Notes under the pieces: generated by a model
Databases searched by the model: none
The model's input: the letters and a program-made list of their open reading frames with translations, nothing else
What the model was told of the DNA's origin: nothing
Assembly (NCBI GenBank): GCA_920105625.2
Contig: CAKKTE020000188.1
Coordinates: forward strand, 1,324,501-1,388,500
Origin: Clusia tigrina
Taxonomy: Eukaryota > Arthropoda > Insecta > Diptera > Clusiidae
Length of the DNA stretch: 64,000 nucleotides
Direction of reading: 5' to 3'
Shown here: piece after piece, positions 1 to 11,226 of the stretch
Position numbering within the stretch: position 1 is the first letter of the stretch
Layout: each line of letters begins with the position of its first letter
Translations under genes and position numbers: made by a program

Positions 1-744
1 TTATCGTTGCCATACAAAGCTGCGTGCAACAGCGCAAAAGCGCCTTTTTGTCGCAAGTGCTTTGACCAGCGCTACGGCGCCTTCAGAGTCGCAGAAGTAT
101 CTACTTATTTTACGCTACTATATACTCTACTCACCATTATTTTTCCCGATGACATCCTTTTTTCCACAGTGTCCTTAGATGAGGTCCTTCGTATTCGTTG
201 CAGTATGCCTCTCTGCTTCAGGGTTCCTTGCCCTGGGATTCCTCCAATAGGTCCTTTAGACCGGCTGCGCCAAAATGTTGGGGTCCTTATCTGCTTGTCG
301 GCGAGAGACGTCCTCTGGAATGTCCTGCCGCGGTAACCTGTATACCTACACCACTTTGTTAAATAAACACTGCACTATTCTGAGTTTTTAAATCACAAGA
401 GGGCTTTATTCTTAAAATACTAGTTCTTATATACTATTTACAGACGAACATTACAGTCTACGTCTTGACTTTTCTGGTGTTCCAGTTACGCAATTGTTAT
501 TTGGTGTCAGTGGCTCAAGCCCACTCACCTACTGCAAGTAAAAGTGTCGTCGGTGCATTCTAAATGCCCTTCGTCAGCTTGACTGCAGAACTGTGCACCC
601 TAAAAGTTTACATCATAATTAATGCATAAATACTATTCATTTACAATATTTGCACCCTAAAAATATGTGCGTTCTTAATGAATTTAATAGGAGCCGGTGC
701 TGTGAGTCAACTACGCGTAGGTAGCTTGATTCTAACTCACAACA
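1..744 (-). repeat. 3' LTR of the first Ty3/gypsy element (partial)
   Basis: Matches 12133-12876 at offset 12132, with three substitutions (343, 387 and 399). On the minus strand a TATA-like box lies at 434-428 and an AATAAA polyadenylation signal at 410-405, as expected near the U3/R boundary. The repeat runs off the left edge, so its terminal CA is not visible. Confidence 0.9.
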
Positions 745-758
745 TCCCTCCCCTCTTT
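745..758 (-). promoter_or_regulatory. Polypurine tract (plus-strand primer) of the first element
   Basis: On the minus strand this is an uninterrupted A/G run of 14 bases directly abutting the TGTTG start of the 3' LTR. This is the canonical position for priming second-strand DNA synthesis, and it fixes the element's orientation. Confidence 0.8.
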
Positions 759-1159
759 CTAAAAGAAGTTAGTGCAACTAACTTCCATTAAATCTCTACA
801 ATATTTTTCTTGCACTGTAAACAAATATGTGCATTGATTGAACTCTATATTACATACATATAATTTGTTTTTATTTACATCTTTTTTTTCCTTAAATCGC
901 CGTATTTGGGTTCTATCACGGTTTTTATTCTTTTTTCTTTTTTATTCTTTTCTTTTCCATATTGTTATTTTTTATTATTATTATTTTTTTTTTCTCTTTA
1001 CTTTGTTTTTTTTTTTCTTATTTTCATGTATCATTTTTTTTTTATATTCCCCTTTTTATAATTTGGTCTTTAATTGACTCTTTTCTCATTGGCGTACAAT
1101 ACATTTTACTCTTATACTTACGAAATCTTATGTTTCGCTATGATATTACATCTAAAATC

Positions 1160-2888
1160 TTATGCTACAACCTCCGCTAACTGATGATCCGGTTGCCGGT
1201 TGCCGTTGTCGGTATGGTCGTTGTGTTGCGCCGTTGGTGTGTTTGATTCGAGTCTTTGAAGGGCCGCTACTATCTTGCACCATTTCTTCGAAATGAGCGT
1301 CGTCACCATCATTATCACCAGGATGAGGCCAGCTATACTGACTACCCCTCCCGTCATCCAGGTGTGCACTGTCTCACAGGAATTGGTGAAGTGTGACACC
1401 CTTTAAACATCTTCTGCCTCCTTTACCAAATCGTTGATTGCTCTGCTGTTCGTTGTAAGGGTTTTCCGTAGATCCTCGAAATGCATGAGTGAGACTGTGT
1501 TCGGTGTTGTGAGCGTATGGCCGGAATCATTTCGTTTGTGATTTTCCAGCAGCTCCAACCACTCTGCAACCAGCTTCAATGGTCATAAAACCGGTGTTTA
1601 CTAATTCCAACCGTGTGGTTTCGTCTGAGCACACCGCCGTGAAAGTCACCTGGTGTCGTCAAAATGGTAGAGCCATCTGTTTATGGTTCTGGTAGCTACC
1701 AGAATTCCTCCCGTGGCTGGAATGGCTATGTGATCGCATTGATCTTGCTCATGCTTCAATACTTCTATCTCGCAGTAATCGCTTGCTCGCGTAATCACTT
1801 TTCCGGGGTGAGAGCATAAACGCTTAGTTGTGCCCACCTCTCGACATTTCCCCTCGTCCTCTATTGATAGGCCGATGTAATGCTCTTGAGCCTGGCTTGC
1901 TGCTATGTAATCATATCTCGTCTTCGGGAGCACGCACCAATCTTGGTTTAGTCTTTTGGGTATTGGGTACACTTTGTGCATTGTAAATAACTCCAATAAT
2001 GGCACTGGAATCTTGACGACTACTTTCAACCCGTTCTCCGCCGCTTCTGTGCGAACCTCGGCTAGTTCATAGAACCGCTCCGGTGCCTCGCTGTACCATG
2101 AAATTCCTTTCATCGACCCTGGTGCCGCCTTGAGCAATTCATCAGACGTCAGGAACAATGGGTGTAGCTTGCCATGTATCAAATCATCAAGTACCACTAT
2201 CTCCGTTTGCTGTTGGTCCTGGAACCTCAACATCTCCTCAGAAACAACTTTCCCCAACATGAAAGATTCTGCTAAGTTCACCTCTACTTCCTCATGTCTC
2301 TTTCCGATGCCTTCCAACGCCAAGTGCATCTCTTCCAGCTGTTGGAATATCTTATTTACTGCTTCGTGAAGGCCCTGGTACCCTGCTCTCATCACAGTCA
2401 CTTCGTTTCCCAGCAATGACAACGTCCTTGATTGCTTCTTCTCAAGGTCCTGTAAGTGACCATAAATGCGCTCTGAATCTCGGTGGTCCATCGTACCAAT
2501 TGCCCATTTGAGAACTTCACCGCCAACATCTATTAGCGACCGGCGTTTCCTTCCTTTCAGAGACAATGTCCTCTCCTTTTCCAAGAATCTTCTCATTATA
2601 GTCTCTATTTCCAAAATCGAAGAGTCGCATCTACGTTTTAGCTCGGTCCCGCTAGCCGCTGCATGCCTCTCACATAGCCTCCTGGTTGTCTCCTGCATTC
2701 CCTTGAATTGTTCCACAATAGTCCTCAATTCCGTTCGTGGAGACTCAGTTACAAACACCCAATAATCTTTGGTGAACCATACATCTCCTGTTTTTTCTAT
2801 CAATACATCCGTCTCCGGTAGTTTGTCCAACCGCACCTCCGCACGTATCCCGTAGGTAATCGCAATCAACATCACTAATACGATCTAT
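1160..2888 (-). pseudogene. env, F-type (errantivirus/baculovirus F-like) envelope glycoprotein, frame-disrupted
   Basis: The main open segment (2875-1646, about 409 codons) starts with a short hydrophobic leader. It has a basic furin-type cleavage site (GRKRR) near residue 110, followed by the LIDVGGEVLKWAIGTMD segment typical of the fusion-peptide region of F-type Env, then a coiled region and a Cys-rich domain. The frame then breaks: a TGA at 1648-1646, continuation in another frame to about 1530, another shift, and a stop near 1403, after which a separate segment (1399-1160) carries the transmembrane helix (GLILVIMMVTTLI) and a short tail. A plausible 3' splice site (TTTTATAG) ends at about 2889, consistent with the spliced env mRNA known for errantiviruses. 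Receptor binding and membrane fusion are the family role. This copy cannot make a full-length protein from one frame. Confidence 0.8.
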
Positions 2889-3794
2889 AAAATGATAAAA
2901 TTCCACACTAAATATACCATACCTCCGACTAAAAATACAATATTATCTTCATAAATTGCTTATTCTGTAATTGAATGCTATATCATTCAATTCTCCGTCC
3001 ACTCGTCTTCTCCCCTTACATTTTCGGATTCGCCACCGCATCCCAGAGGAAAAGAGGACTGGACTATATTACATTATTGCCATATAGTGCATCATTTCCG
3101 TTTTTTGTTAATTTTCCATGTTCTTTTTAATACTTGAGTTATCACTCATTCTAGTTTCGAACCAATTTATTGGTTCTCCGACAAAACCAGATTATATACA
3201 ATAATCCCGTTTGTGTCAAAACTTTGTCCATTGCAAGACTATAACTTTCATCGCACACAATTATTTTTTCTTTTAAATTTACTTCTACCCTGATATGTAT
3301 ATATCCATTAACGATCGTCCCTTTCTAGATCGTACATGGCTACATACATACATCCAAGGCACTATACTATCCATTAACCCATAATATTATCCTAAATTGT
3401 CTCTCTCCATTTATCAATACACTAAATTCTAAACTAATAAACAGTATTTATCTAACCTGCTGGAAAGTCAGCAACCTCATAAATTGTAATCACCCGACTT
3501 CCTATATTCGATTACACAATAAAACTACCTACTTGTTTAAATATATATACGAACCCCTACCCAATACCTAGTACCCATACCTTAACTCTGGTCGTAGGGT
3601 GCTCATCCTTCTCTTAGCCGAACCTGCTCACTACACTATGACCCGATTATCGCTGACCGACTTGAGAACATGTCTCAGCACTTTACTTTTATTTCGACAC
3701 TTGTTGCGTAAATTCGCCTTGTCAGACAACTCACAATATTCAATACTTTTCCTCATGTCAGCACAATCTCGGTAGTAAATTCTGAATGTTGTGC
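2889..3794. other. AT-rich spacer upstream of env within the first element
   Basis: No ORF that I can support. This is low-GC sequence between the env splice-acceptor region and the TATA box of the plus-strand ORF. Confidence 0.5.
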
Positions 3795-3801
3795 TATATA
3801 A
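3795..3801 (+). promoter_or_regulatory. TATA box upstream of the antisense ORF
   Basis: TATATAA lies 55 bases before the ATG at 3857, with an ACAGT initiator-like motif about 30 bases downstream (3826-3830). Inferred from motif and spacing only; AT-rich DNA yields such motifs by chance. Confidence 0.35.
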
Positions 3802-3856
3802 CCACGCTTTCGTAGCTTATTCCCTACAGTAAACAATTGCAGAAACAACTAACAAC

Positions 3857-4249
3857 ATGCTGAATGCCAACGCGAAATTAGGACGCTGCGCGCTTAGCCA
3901 CACCCAGGTGTTGCGCACATTGATGGAAGAGGCGTCACCCCTAATTCACCAAGCAGCGATGGCCCTGGAGCAGCACGAAATCCAAAAATTAATGGAAAGA
4001 TCCTGGGACGCAGAACAACAATTGGTGAAGGATCTGCGGACATGCCTCAAAGAGGTGTCCACTCAGTGGGATTACCCTATGGAAGTCCTACTGGCCTGGC
4101 GATTGGCTTTTACCATGATGGTAAGACCTGAGGACCCTGAAGTTGAGCGGGCGCTAGGGCGCCAGTCGGTGCTGCTCCACCGAATTCATGAGTTTACGGT
4201 GCCGGGGTTCCCAATTGTGAACCCCAAACTTGTACTGAAATACTACTAA
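3857..4249 (+). CDS. Antisense accessory ORF (130 aa) of unknown function inside the retroelement
   Basis: I do not recognise this protein. It is encoded opposite to gag, pol and env, in the 2.1-kb spacer between integrase and env. It begins at an ATG in a good fly context (AACAACATG). Its base composition is visibly GC-richer than the AT-rich flanks, as are the element's other coding islands. The product looks globular and mostly helical: an acidic, glutamine-rich first half (residues about 20-60), a Trp-containing middle (TQWDYPMEVLLAWRLAF) and a C terminus ending KYY. No signal peptide, membrane segment or zinc-knuckle motif is visible. A TATA-like box upstream and AATAAA eight bases after the stop make it look like a self-contained transcription unit. 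It could be an accessory or regulatory gene or a captured host fragment. A chance ORF is less likely given length and composition. Confidence 0.6.
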   Translation: MLNANAKLGRCALSHTQVLRTLMEEASPLIHQAAMALEQHEIQKLMERSWDAEQQLVKDLRTCLKEVSTQWDYPMEVLLAWRLAFTMMVRPEDPEVERALGRQSVLLHRIHEFTVPGFPIVNPKLVLKYY

Positions 4250-4256
4250 AAATATA

Positions 4257-4262
4257 AATAAA
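4257..4262 (+). terminator. Polyadenylation signal after the antisense ORF
   Basis: AATAAA begins 8 bases after the TAA stop at 4247-4249, followed by an A-rich stretch and then T-rich sequence. It is the correct strand and distance to end a short plus-strand transcript. Confidence 0.4.
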
Positions 4263-4991
4263 AGCTAAATTACAAAAAAAATAGAAATTCCTTTGTTATT
4301 CTTTATAAAATTTTTCAGCCTACCGTAAGTATCCCCGATATTAATGCTACTCCTCTCAAGGATTCCTTCCTCTATTGCATCTCCTACAACCTCCATGAAT
4401 GACCTTGCTCCTAACCCATACCCCTTCTTTTCTTCATACACTAATTATTATTATTTTTCTTTTACCTCATATAGTATTCTTTTATTATTCTTTCTTCATA
4501 TTTCCACTACGGCGGAGTTACGAACAAATATACGTTAGTACGTCCATTCTGTATACTATACATATATATACGTATATACTCACGTCACCAACAGTGTTAC
4601 TGCTTATGCGACATATCGCACTTCACTAACAGCCGTATATATGTGTGTATATACTCTATGTTCAGTTTAATTATGTGTATATTTTAAGTGAAGTTTTATA
4701 TTACTTACTCATGATTGTCTTACTTTTTTATTTTATTTCATTTTTTTACTTACGTGCAATATTTATCATTTAAAAATAAAAAATATTTTTCCCTACTGTG
4801 CTTCGTTCGGCCATAGTGCACAATAAGCACATTTTTATTACGTCAACTTTACTTGCTCGAGTTTAATTGGCACACTTCTGCTGGCCTTGACTTTGGAAAT
4901 CGGAGCTGTGTGTGTTATTTGATACACACACGTACATGTTTACATTGTTACTCTTGTGTTTACACTTGTAAAACACTGCTAACACATGTCT
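4263..4991. other. AT-rich spacer between the antisense ORF and integrase
   Basis: T-rich low-complexity sequence. The apparent plus-strand ORFs at 4344-4629 are translations of T-rich runs and are not credible genes. Confidence 0.5.
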
Positions 4992-6205
4992 TTAGTTGTG
5001 TGGTCTAATGTGGAATAATTTCAACAAATTATTATGTAGCTTTTTATTTTTTCCCTTAATCGTTACGACTGTTGTAACTGGGCTTCGGATCTCTGCTACT
5101 ACATACGGACCTATCCACACAGGTGAGAATTTGTTTCTCCTAGCCTGATTCTTCATTAGTACTTGATCACCCACATGAAAAACTACTGGGTTTAGTACCG
5201 TGTTATAGGCTTCCCTGGCTACTCGTTTAGCACAATCCTGGTTTTCTCTGACCAACTCGTGCGCTCGCTGTAGCTGATACTTTTGCACTTTATTCGGGTC
5301 ATCAGCATTGTACACTGGCGCACATTTGCGCTTCAGATTTGCTGGCATGCTGAAATCAAAACCGTAGAGTGTTCTAAACGGAGTTTGCTTTGTTGATACA
5401 TGTACCGTAGTATTGTGTACATGCATTGCAGTGGTTAACCATTGATCCCAATTCGAGCCGTCTTCTTTGGCAAAACTGCGCAAGTACTCGGCCAGAGGTC
5501 GATGACTACGTTCCAATGAGCCATTCGCCTGTGGATGATATGGTGTTATGTGCAACTTCTTGATTCCCAGCATTTTACACGTTTCTGAGAATAGTTTTGA
5601 TACGAAATTTGAACCATTGTCGGTTATCAAAACCTTAGGTATGTTGTATCGTGCTATAATTTCATCAAAGAATGCTTTGGCCACCGTACTTGCTTCAGCA
5701 TCGGGTATAGCCACGCACGCCATATACTTTGAGAAATCGTCTTGGAACGTCAATATGTATTTATTTCCCGAAACTGTCTCAGGTAAAATACCTACAATAT
5801 CCATATGAACTTTATCAAATGGTTGTTTTGGTGTGTCAGTTAACACCATTGGCATCTTTGTTAGCCTTGAACTTTTGTTGGCCTGGCACTTTGGGCAACT
5901 TCTTACATATTTTTTTATGTCTTTGAGCATACCTTTCCATCCGTATACTCGCCTAATTCTGTCATGGGTTTTCCAGAATCCCTGGTGTCCACCTAGAGGT
6001 GAATCATGGAAACCCTTTAACACAGCCTGGATATCCTTTATATCCTTCAGCCATTCCACACTACTGGCTCTTTGTTCATTAGCAGCGTCACCCGCATTGC
6101 TAACATTTCTTGTTGCATCAATTTTATCCCCATGAATTCTCTCGGCCTTCTCCTTATCTGACCGTGCCTTGGCCCTCGTTTGCACCACTGATACCTTCTG
6201 TGCCT
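4992..6205 (-). CDS. Integrase region of the Ty3/gypsy pol
   Basis: This segment encodes the enzyme that inserts retroelement DNA into the host genome. In order it has an HHCC zinc-binding N terminus (GGHQGFWKTHDRIRR followed by CPKC), then the DDE core with the first aspartate in MDIVG, the second in TDNGSNF and the glutamate in SLERSH, and a C-terminal domain with a GPY/F-type motif (WIGPYVV). The segment is open to the stop at 4992, but its upstream part is in a different frame from RNase H. The join at about 6205-6225 is a one-base frame change, so a single Pol polyprotein is not made from this copy. The listed upper boundary follows the frame, not a true start codon. Confidence 0.88.
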
Positions 6206-8806
6206 GCGGTACTCCGCATCCGCATTCAGATTCTTTTTCCCAGGTTTGTATATGATTTCAAAATCATACTCAGACAATTTGTGTCTGAACCTAGCTAGCC
6301 TAGACGTTTGGTCTTTCAAATTGGCTGTGCCTCTCAACGGCTGGTGATCAGTATATATTTTAAATGGGCGTCCTAGCAGATATGCCCTAAAATTCTTTGT
6401 AGCCCACACTATGGCTAGAAATTCCTTTTCTATTGTGGAGTATCTCTTCTCCGTGTCGCTAAGCGCTCTGCTTGCGAATGCTATTGGTCGGTCATTACCG
6501 ACTTCCCCTTGTGACAATACTGCCCCTAATGCTTCATTGCTAGCATCAGTGGTCAACAAAAAAGTTTGCTCAAAGTCGGGGTACGCCAAAATTGGTGGCG
6601 AGCTAATTATTTCCTTTAGCCTCTCGAATGCTTGCTGACATCTCTGTGTCCATTCGAACTTTGCTTCTTTTCGTAGCAACTTATTAATCGGCAACGCAAT
6701 TCCGGCTAGTCCTTCCACGAACTTTCTGTAATAGTTCACTAGTCCTAGGAATGCTTGCACTTCTTTTCTATTTCTTGGAACCGCTAAATTCTTAACGCAT
6801 TCCACCTTCTGCGGGTCAGGCAGTGCTCCTGCCTCTGAGCAACGATGGCCTAAATAAACCACCTCTCTTCGCAAAAATTGACACTTCTCCGTGTTCAATT
6901 TCAAATTGTGTTCTCGTAATTTCTGGAGCACCTTGCACAAGCGTTGCGAATGCTGCTGCAAGTTCTTCCCATAAATTACAATATCATCCAGATACACAAA
7001 ACAATCTAACCCTTGCAAGCCTGTTAGCACATGGTTCATTAGCCGTTGGAAGGTAGCCGGTGCTCCTGTTAATCCAAACGGCATTCTATTAAACTCATAA
7101 TGCCCTAAACCGGTGCTGAACGCGGTTTTCTGCTTATCCTGGGTATCCAGCAGAACTTGGTGGTAGCCACTCGCTAAATCAAGCGTAGAAAAATATCTAC
7201 TATGCCCCAATTGATCCAGAATCTCTTCCATCCTTGGTATCGGGAACACCTGCTTGATAGTGGCGTCGTTCAATTTCCTAAAATCGACGACCATTCTCCA
7301 CTTCTTCTGACCCTGAGCACCTCCCTTCTTTGGTACCAAAATTATTGGTGAATTCCAAGGCGAGATACTCGGCGAAATAATGTTGTCCTTTAACATTCCT
7401 TCCACTTGCCTATTTACCTCATCTTTGTGAGCCTGTGGCAATCTGTACTGTTTCTGGTTAATTGGTGCTTGATCCACCCTAGTAGGTATTTCATGCTCTA
7501 CCTCTAGTGTATATGTTAACTGGTCTCCTTCCAGCAAAAATATGTCATGGAATGACGCACAAATAGCTTCTATTGATGCCTTCTCTTCTGAATTTACGCT
7601 TGGGTCTAGCTTCAGTGATTCTAGCAGTCTCTCCATTCTTTTTCTTATATCTACCTGCTTAATCTGATTAACCGATCCATAACTCGGTTCCTTAAAATTA
7701 TCATAACTAGTGAACTTAGGCCTAAAATCCTTATTCAAGTAGTAGTCCTCTTCTGATGCATTTAGTACACAAGCGTACACTTTACCCTTGTTGACGTGCG
7801 TTATGGTCTCTCCCATATATACGCCGTCCGCTAGCTGCTGCTTGTGTAAAACAAGAGTCCTAAGTTTCGTGTTTACACGCACAGTAACTACTCTGGTTGA
7901 CCTTGCGTTCACTACCTCTATACAATTCTTAACCCTATTCACGGTTCCTTTCTGCCATGACTTTAAAGGGAGAGTAAGGATCCTATTCCTATTATCATCG
8001 TAAAATGATAATTGCTTGTCTAGCGCATCCAGTATGGTGCGGCCCCAGAGATTATCGCGGCCAATTATCCCATCGGCCGGGATACCTTCACTATCCAATT
8101 CGACTGCGTGCACTCCAAAGCTCACGCCCTTAACTTCACTGTGCCCTATTCTGAGTGACCCCAGTGTCCTGATGCATCCTCCGAACGCTCCATTAAGCAT
8201 TCTTACATTCTTTGTGTTAACAACTAGTCCTTGCCGTAAAACACTAGATTTTACAAGGCTGGTATCCGCCCCTGAATCTACTAAAAGCACTAGCTTTCCA
8301 CTAGCTGATTCCTTGCAGGGTATCTCGATGAAAGCATCACCTATCCTGCTCATAACGAAACAACGTCCTTTCGCTCTCAACATGGACGCGTATCTACTTC
8401 CTAACTCTTCCAATTTTCTCCTCCATGCACCGCAGTTATCCCTTACAGTCCTATACTCCCTCAAAATTACCCTGAATATCTTAACTATACATCCTCGTAC
8501 CACATACGCGGCGATTGGCCTATACTCTCTAACCTTATTAAAACTTAATCTAAATACTATAATCATCACAGTTACCCAAATCAATACGCAATCAAAAATT
8601 TTCTCCCGGAGAGACTCTTGCTCCTCCGTAACTTGAACCATTGTTCTTACGTTACTTGGTACGTGGTATTGGAGAGCCTCTTGCTCCTCCTTTTCCTGGA
8701 CTGTAATTCCTACATTACCAGTCACATGTACCTCCGGCCTAACTGTTACTTCCTTTCTTTTGGCTTTCCAGTCTACTGGCCTCGACTGGGCCGCTGGAAG
8801 TTTCCC
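6200..8806 (-). CDS. Ty3/gypsy Pol: protease, reverse transcriptase, RNase H
   Basis: This is a long minus-strand frame with a protease active site (DSGADTS, around 8270), then RT with the palm motifs LDLASGYHQ and YLDD (YLDD near 6985-6996), the connection segment and RNase H (LTTDASNEALGAVLSQ). No ATG starts it. The frame is open up to a TAG lying inside gag and is entered from gag by -1 slippage at 8806-8800, so it is translated as Gag-Pol. It loses frame just after NADA at the end of RNase H, near 6210, and the open tail to 6047 is out-of-frame sequence. RT motifs place it in the Ty3/gypsy group containing 17.6/297-like errantiviruses. The CCHC-bearing Gag is unusual for errantiviruses, so the exact clade is uncertain. 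Confidence 0.9.
8766..8806 (-). promoter_or_regulatory. Programmed -1 frameshift site: GGGAAAC plus downstream hairpin
   Basis: The heptamer G GGA AAC (8806-8800) is in the correct zero-frame phase: gag codons read CAG GGA AAC. Slipping back one base gives GGG AAA and enters the open pol frame, which lacks its own ATG. Immediately 3', TTCCAG (8799-8794) can pair with CTGGAA (8771-8766), enclosing a GGCC/GGCC stem (8792-8789 with 8781-8778). The gag stop TAG is at 8775-8773. GGGAAAC is an established slippery heptamer in several retroviral gag-pro junctions. Confidence 0.75.
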
Positions 8807-11067
8807 TGGTTCCTTTGTTGGAACTGTCTATCCCTGCATTCCGCAGCACGGTGTCCCATCCGTCCACATGAGAAGCATTTCAACCCCTGTTGGGTGTTGC
8901 CTATCCTTTGTTCACCTCTAGGATTCCCATTTGGTCGCTGCTGACCATTCCCAGTGTTGAAAGGATTTCTTCCTTGGTTAATCCCTTCCGTTGAGTTGAC
9001 TCGAGGACTACTACCCCTGCTGTCCCTTAAGGGTGGATCCGGGCGCCTCGTAACTGGCTGCCTTCTACTTTGATCCCATTTATGGTCTAATTGGCACTGT
9101 CTACTTGCCTCATGACCATATGTTTGGCACTCCATACAATAGGGCGTATTCTTGCGTGTAATGCATTCATCCCTTGTATGGACTGGCTTATGGCAGAATG
9201 AACAAATGGGTTTCCTCGGCTGGAATTTCTCGACTAGGAATCCTTGGTTTCTTTGTTGCGGGACTTGATCCACCATTCTGCCGACTCCCCTTGGGTTCTG
9301 CTGCTGTATCGGTCCTACCTCTGCAGGAGCATTATTCCAACAGATTCCACCTGTTGTCGCTCGCTGTTGGATTGCTTCTTCGGCAGAAGAGACCGCTTCG
9401 ACTAATTCTGCCATACTCCTCTGCGTGAGATTAAGAGTATAATTAGCCAAGTCCCTATTTATCAGACCTGCCTTAAACACAGAAATCATGGCTCGTTCTA
9501 CTTGAGCCTTGTATGCTGCAACATTTCCTGGAAACTGCCTGTTAGCTTCTGTCTCAGCAGCGTTCCCCAGAGACTGGATCCTTCGTCCCCAGGCTCGCAA
9601 TTCCTCCCCTGGTTTCTGAGTTGATTCCTGTATTTCCCGTACAAGACAGTCATACGACTTTTGTTTCAAATATGTCCGATCTAAAAGTGCGTATAACTCC
9701 GGCAGGGTGCTTACTTAGCTATGCGCTAGTAAATCAAACGCATCACCTGTGGTCCTTTGTCTAATACACCTTATCAAGTGTTCCCCTTCTGCCTCCGGAA
9801 GACTCTGTTGCGCCAACTCACAACCTTCTTTGAAGCGCCGTATCTCAGTTCTCAGATCATACAACTCGACTCCTGAGAACATGGGCACCAGCTTCTCCAC
9901 CGCATGAGCTACTTCCAGAATGCCCATTTTACTCCTATGTGCTTGCTTAAGTTTTGATAATAAATTAGCGTTAATCTCTGTGGGGGTTTCCAGATTTTCT
10001 TCTCCCGAATCTGAGAGGTACTTAACCAGTGACGGACTCAAACTTATTAGTCTTCGACCGTTTGTTCCTATCGGCGAAATATTGTCCACTGTAATGGGAC
10101 TTTCCTGTACCGTTACTGCTTCTGGCTCCTTTGGCGGATAACCCCGATTTTTATTATTAATCGGACTTCCTGGAGAAAATGGCGCACCGATTTCCGATGC
10201 GTCAAACAAAAACTCCGCTTCACTATCTCCAGTCAATATTAATCTAGGCTTTACCACATGACCTATCCCTTCCGGAGTTTAATATTCCAGCCAGCGAACT
10301 TCTGGTGGCAGAGCTAGTACTGTCTGCGTTTGAATTTGAGAGGTTGAAGCCGATCTCACTCTTGCTGGCTTAGTGGTTGCCCCGATTCTTTTGAGCTCCA
10401 AGTTTTCCTTCTCCAGATGCGATGCGGCTTCCTCAGTTTCCCGGAGTTGCCTAGAAAGTACTCTAGTTTTATTTTCGAGGAATTCCGTATTTATCTTCAA
10501 TTCTTCAGTATCTTTGAAGACTTGGAAAAATTTTTCTTCCGCCCGACTCTGAATAGTAGCTAACGCTTGGTCTGCTGCTTCCAGAGTTGACAGGTTTCCA
10601 CCGTCTCTCGCTAATCTCCAGAGTACCTGGGCTTCACTCTTGCTGGTTGCCGCTTCCAATTGTTCAAACAATTTTTCTGCGAACAATTTTACCTCAGTTT
10701 GCAGAGACCTAAGCTTGTCTCGAGCCTTGTCCTCCTGCGAACTAGGACTATCCTCCTGTGCTTCCAGCTCTTCTAAATCCAACTTGAATTTAGTCAACCA
10801 GTCTCGTGTCAAACCGTTGATGTGTAACGCGTAATCCTTGGTGAAGTGCTGCTTGTCACCACAACAGCCCTTAAATTTTAACAATTCCTCGTTGTTGTTA
10901 TTGAATACATTCAACAAGGCTTCCAACTCCGTTATGCGCTTGCGGTAGTACGCGCTGTTTTTCCTTGCTTTGCTGTCCTTCCTGCAATTTCTGATTCTCT
11001 TCTGAATTGCCTCGCTCTGTAGCTTTTGAGCCTCCAGCAATTTTATCGCTTCTCTTGGCGTTTCCAT
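8773..11067 (-). pseudogene. gag, one long frame interrupted by two TAA codons
   Basis: Gag is the structural protein of the particle. One frame runs from ATG at 11067 to TAG at 8773, about 764 codons, and is split only by in-frame TAA codons at 10281-10279 and 9717-9715. The three open pieces are: about 262 residues rich in charged coiled-coil heptads with a CCGDKQHF patch; a middle portion of about 190 residues; and a final portion with capsid-like helices, a Cys/His cluster (CSFCHKPVHTRDEC and CMECQTYGHEASRQC) and a canonical CCHC knuckle (CFSCGRMGHRAAEC). Sequence on either side of both stops is in the same frame and of the same character, so these are nonsense changes or readthrough codons and not gene boundaries. 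The length is large for a Ty3 Gag. Confidence 0.75.
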
Positions 11068-11118
11068 AGACCGAACAAATTCTTATCTATGACGCCGTAA
11101 TAAATGGTACAAACTCGT

Positions 11119-11150
11119 TTTATTTCTCTTTATATTTATAAAATTTTATT
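11119..11150 (-). terminator. Possible polyadenylation signals between the 91-codon ORF and gag
   Basis: Two AATAAA hexamers on the minus strand (11150-11145 and 11124-11119) lie 77-108 bases after the stop of the small ORF and before the gag ATG. They could end a short mRNA. AT-rich context makes chance occurrence likely. Confidence 0.25.
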
Positions 11151-11226
11151 AATAAACAATTCTTTTTTTTTTTAAACAAGTTAATGTAATTAAACTAACA
11201 AATTATGAATAACAAAGATACTATTC

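Noticed and set aside
7..336. 109-codon plus-strand ORF in the LTR (repeated at 12097-12468)
   Set aside because: Lies within the LTR, antisense to the element, with no recognisable motif. It is identical in both copies because the LTRs are near-identical, so its duplication is not evidence of selection.
838..1180. Hydrophobic plus-strand ORFs
   Set aside because: Translations of T-rich low-complexity DNA (F, L and Y runs).
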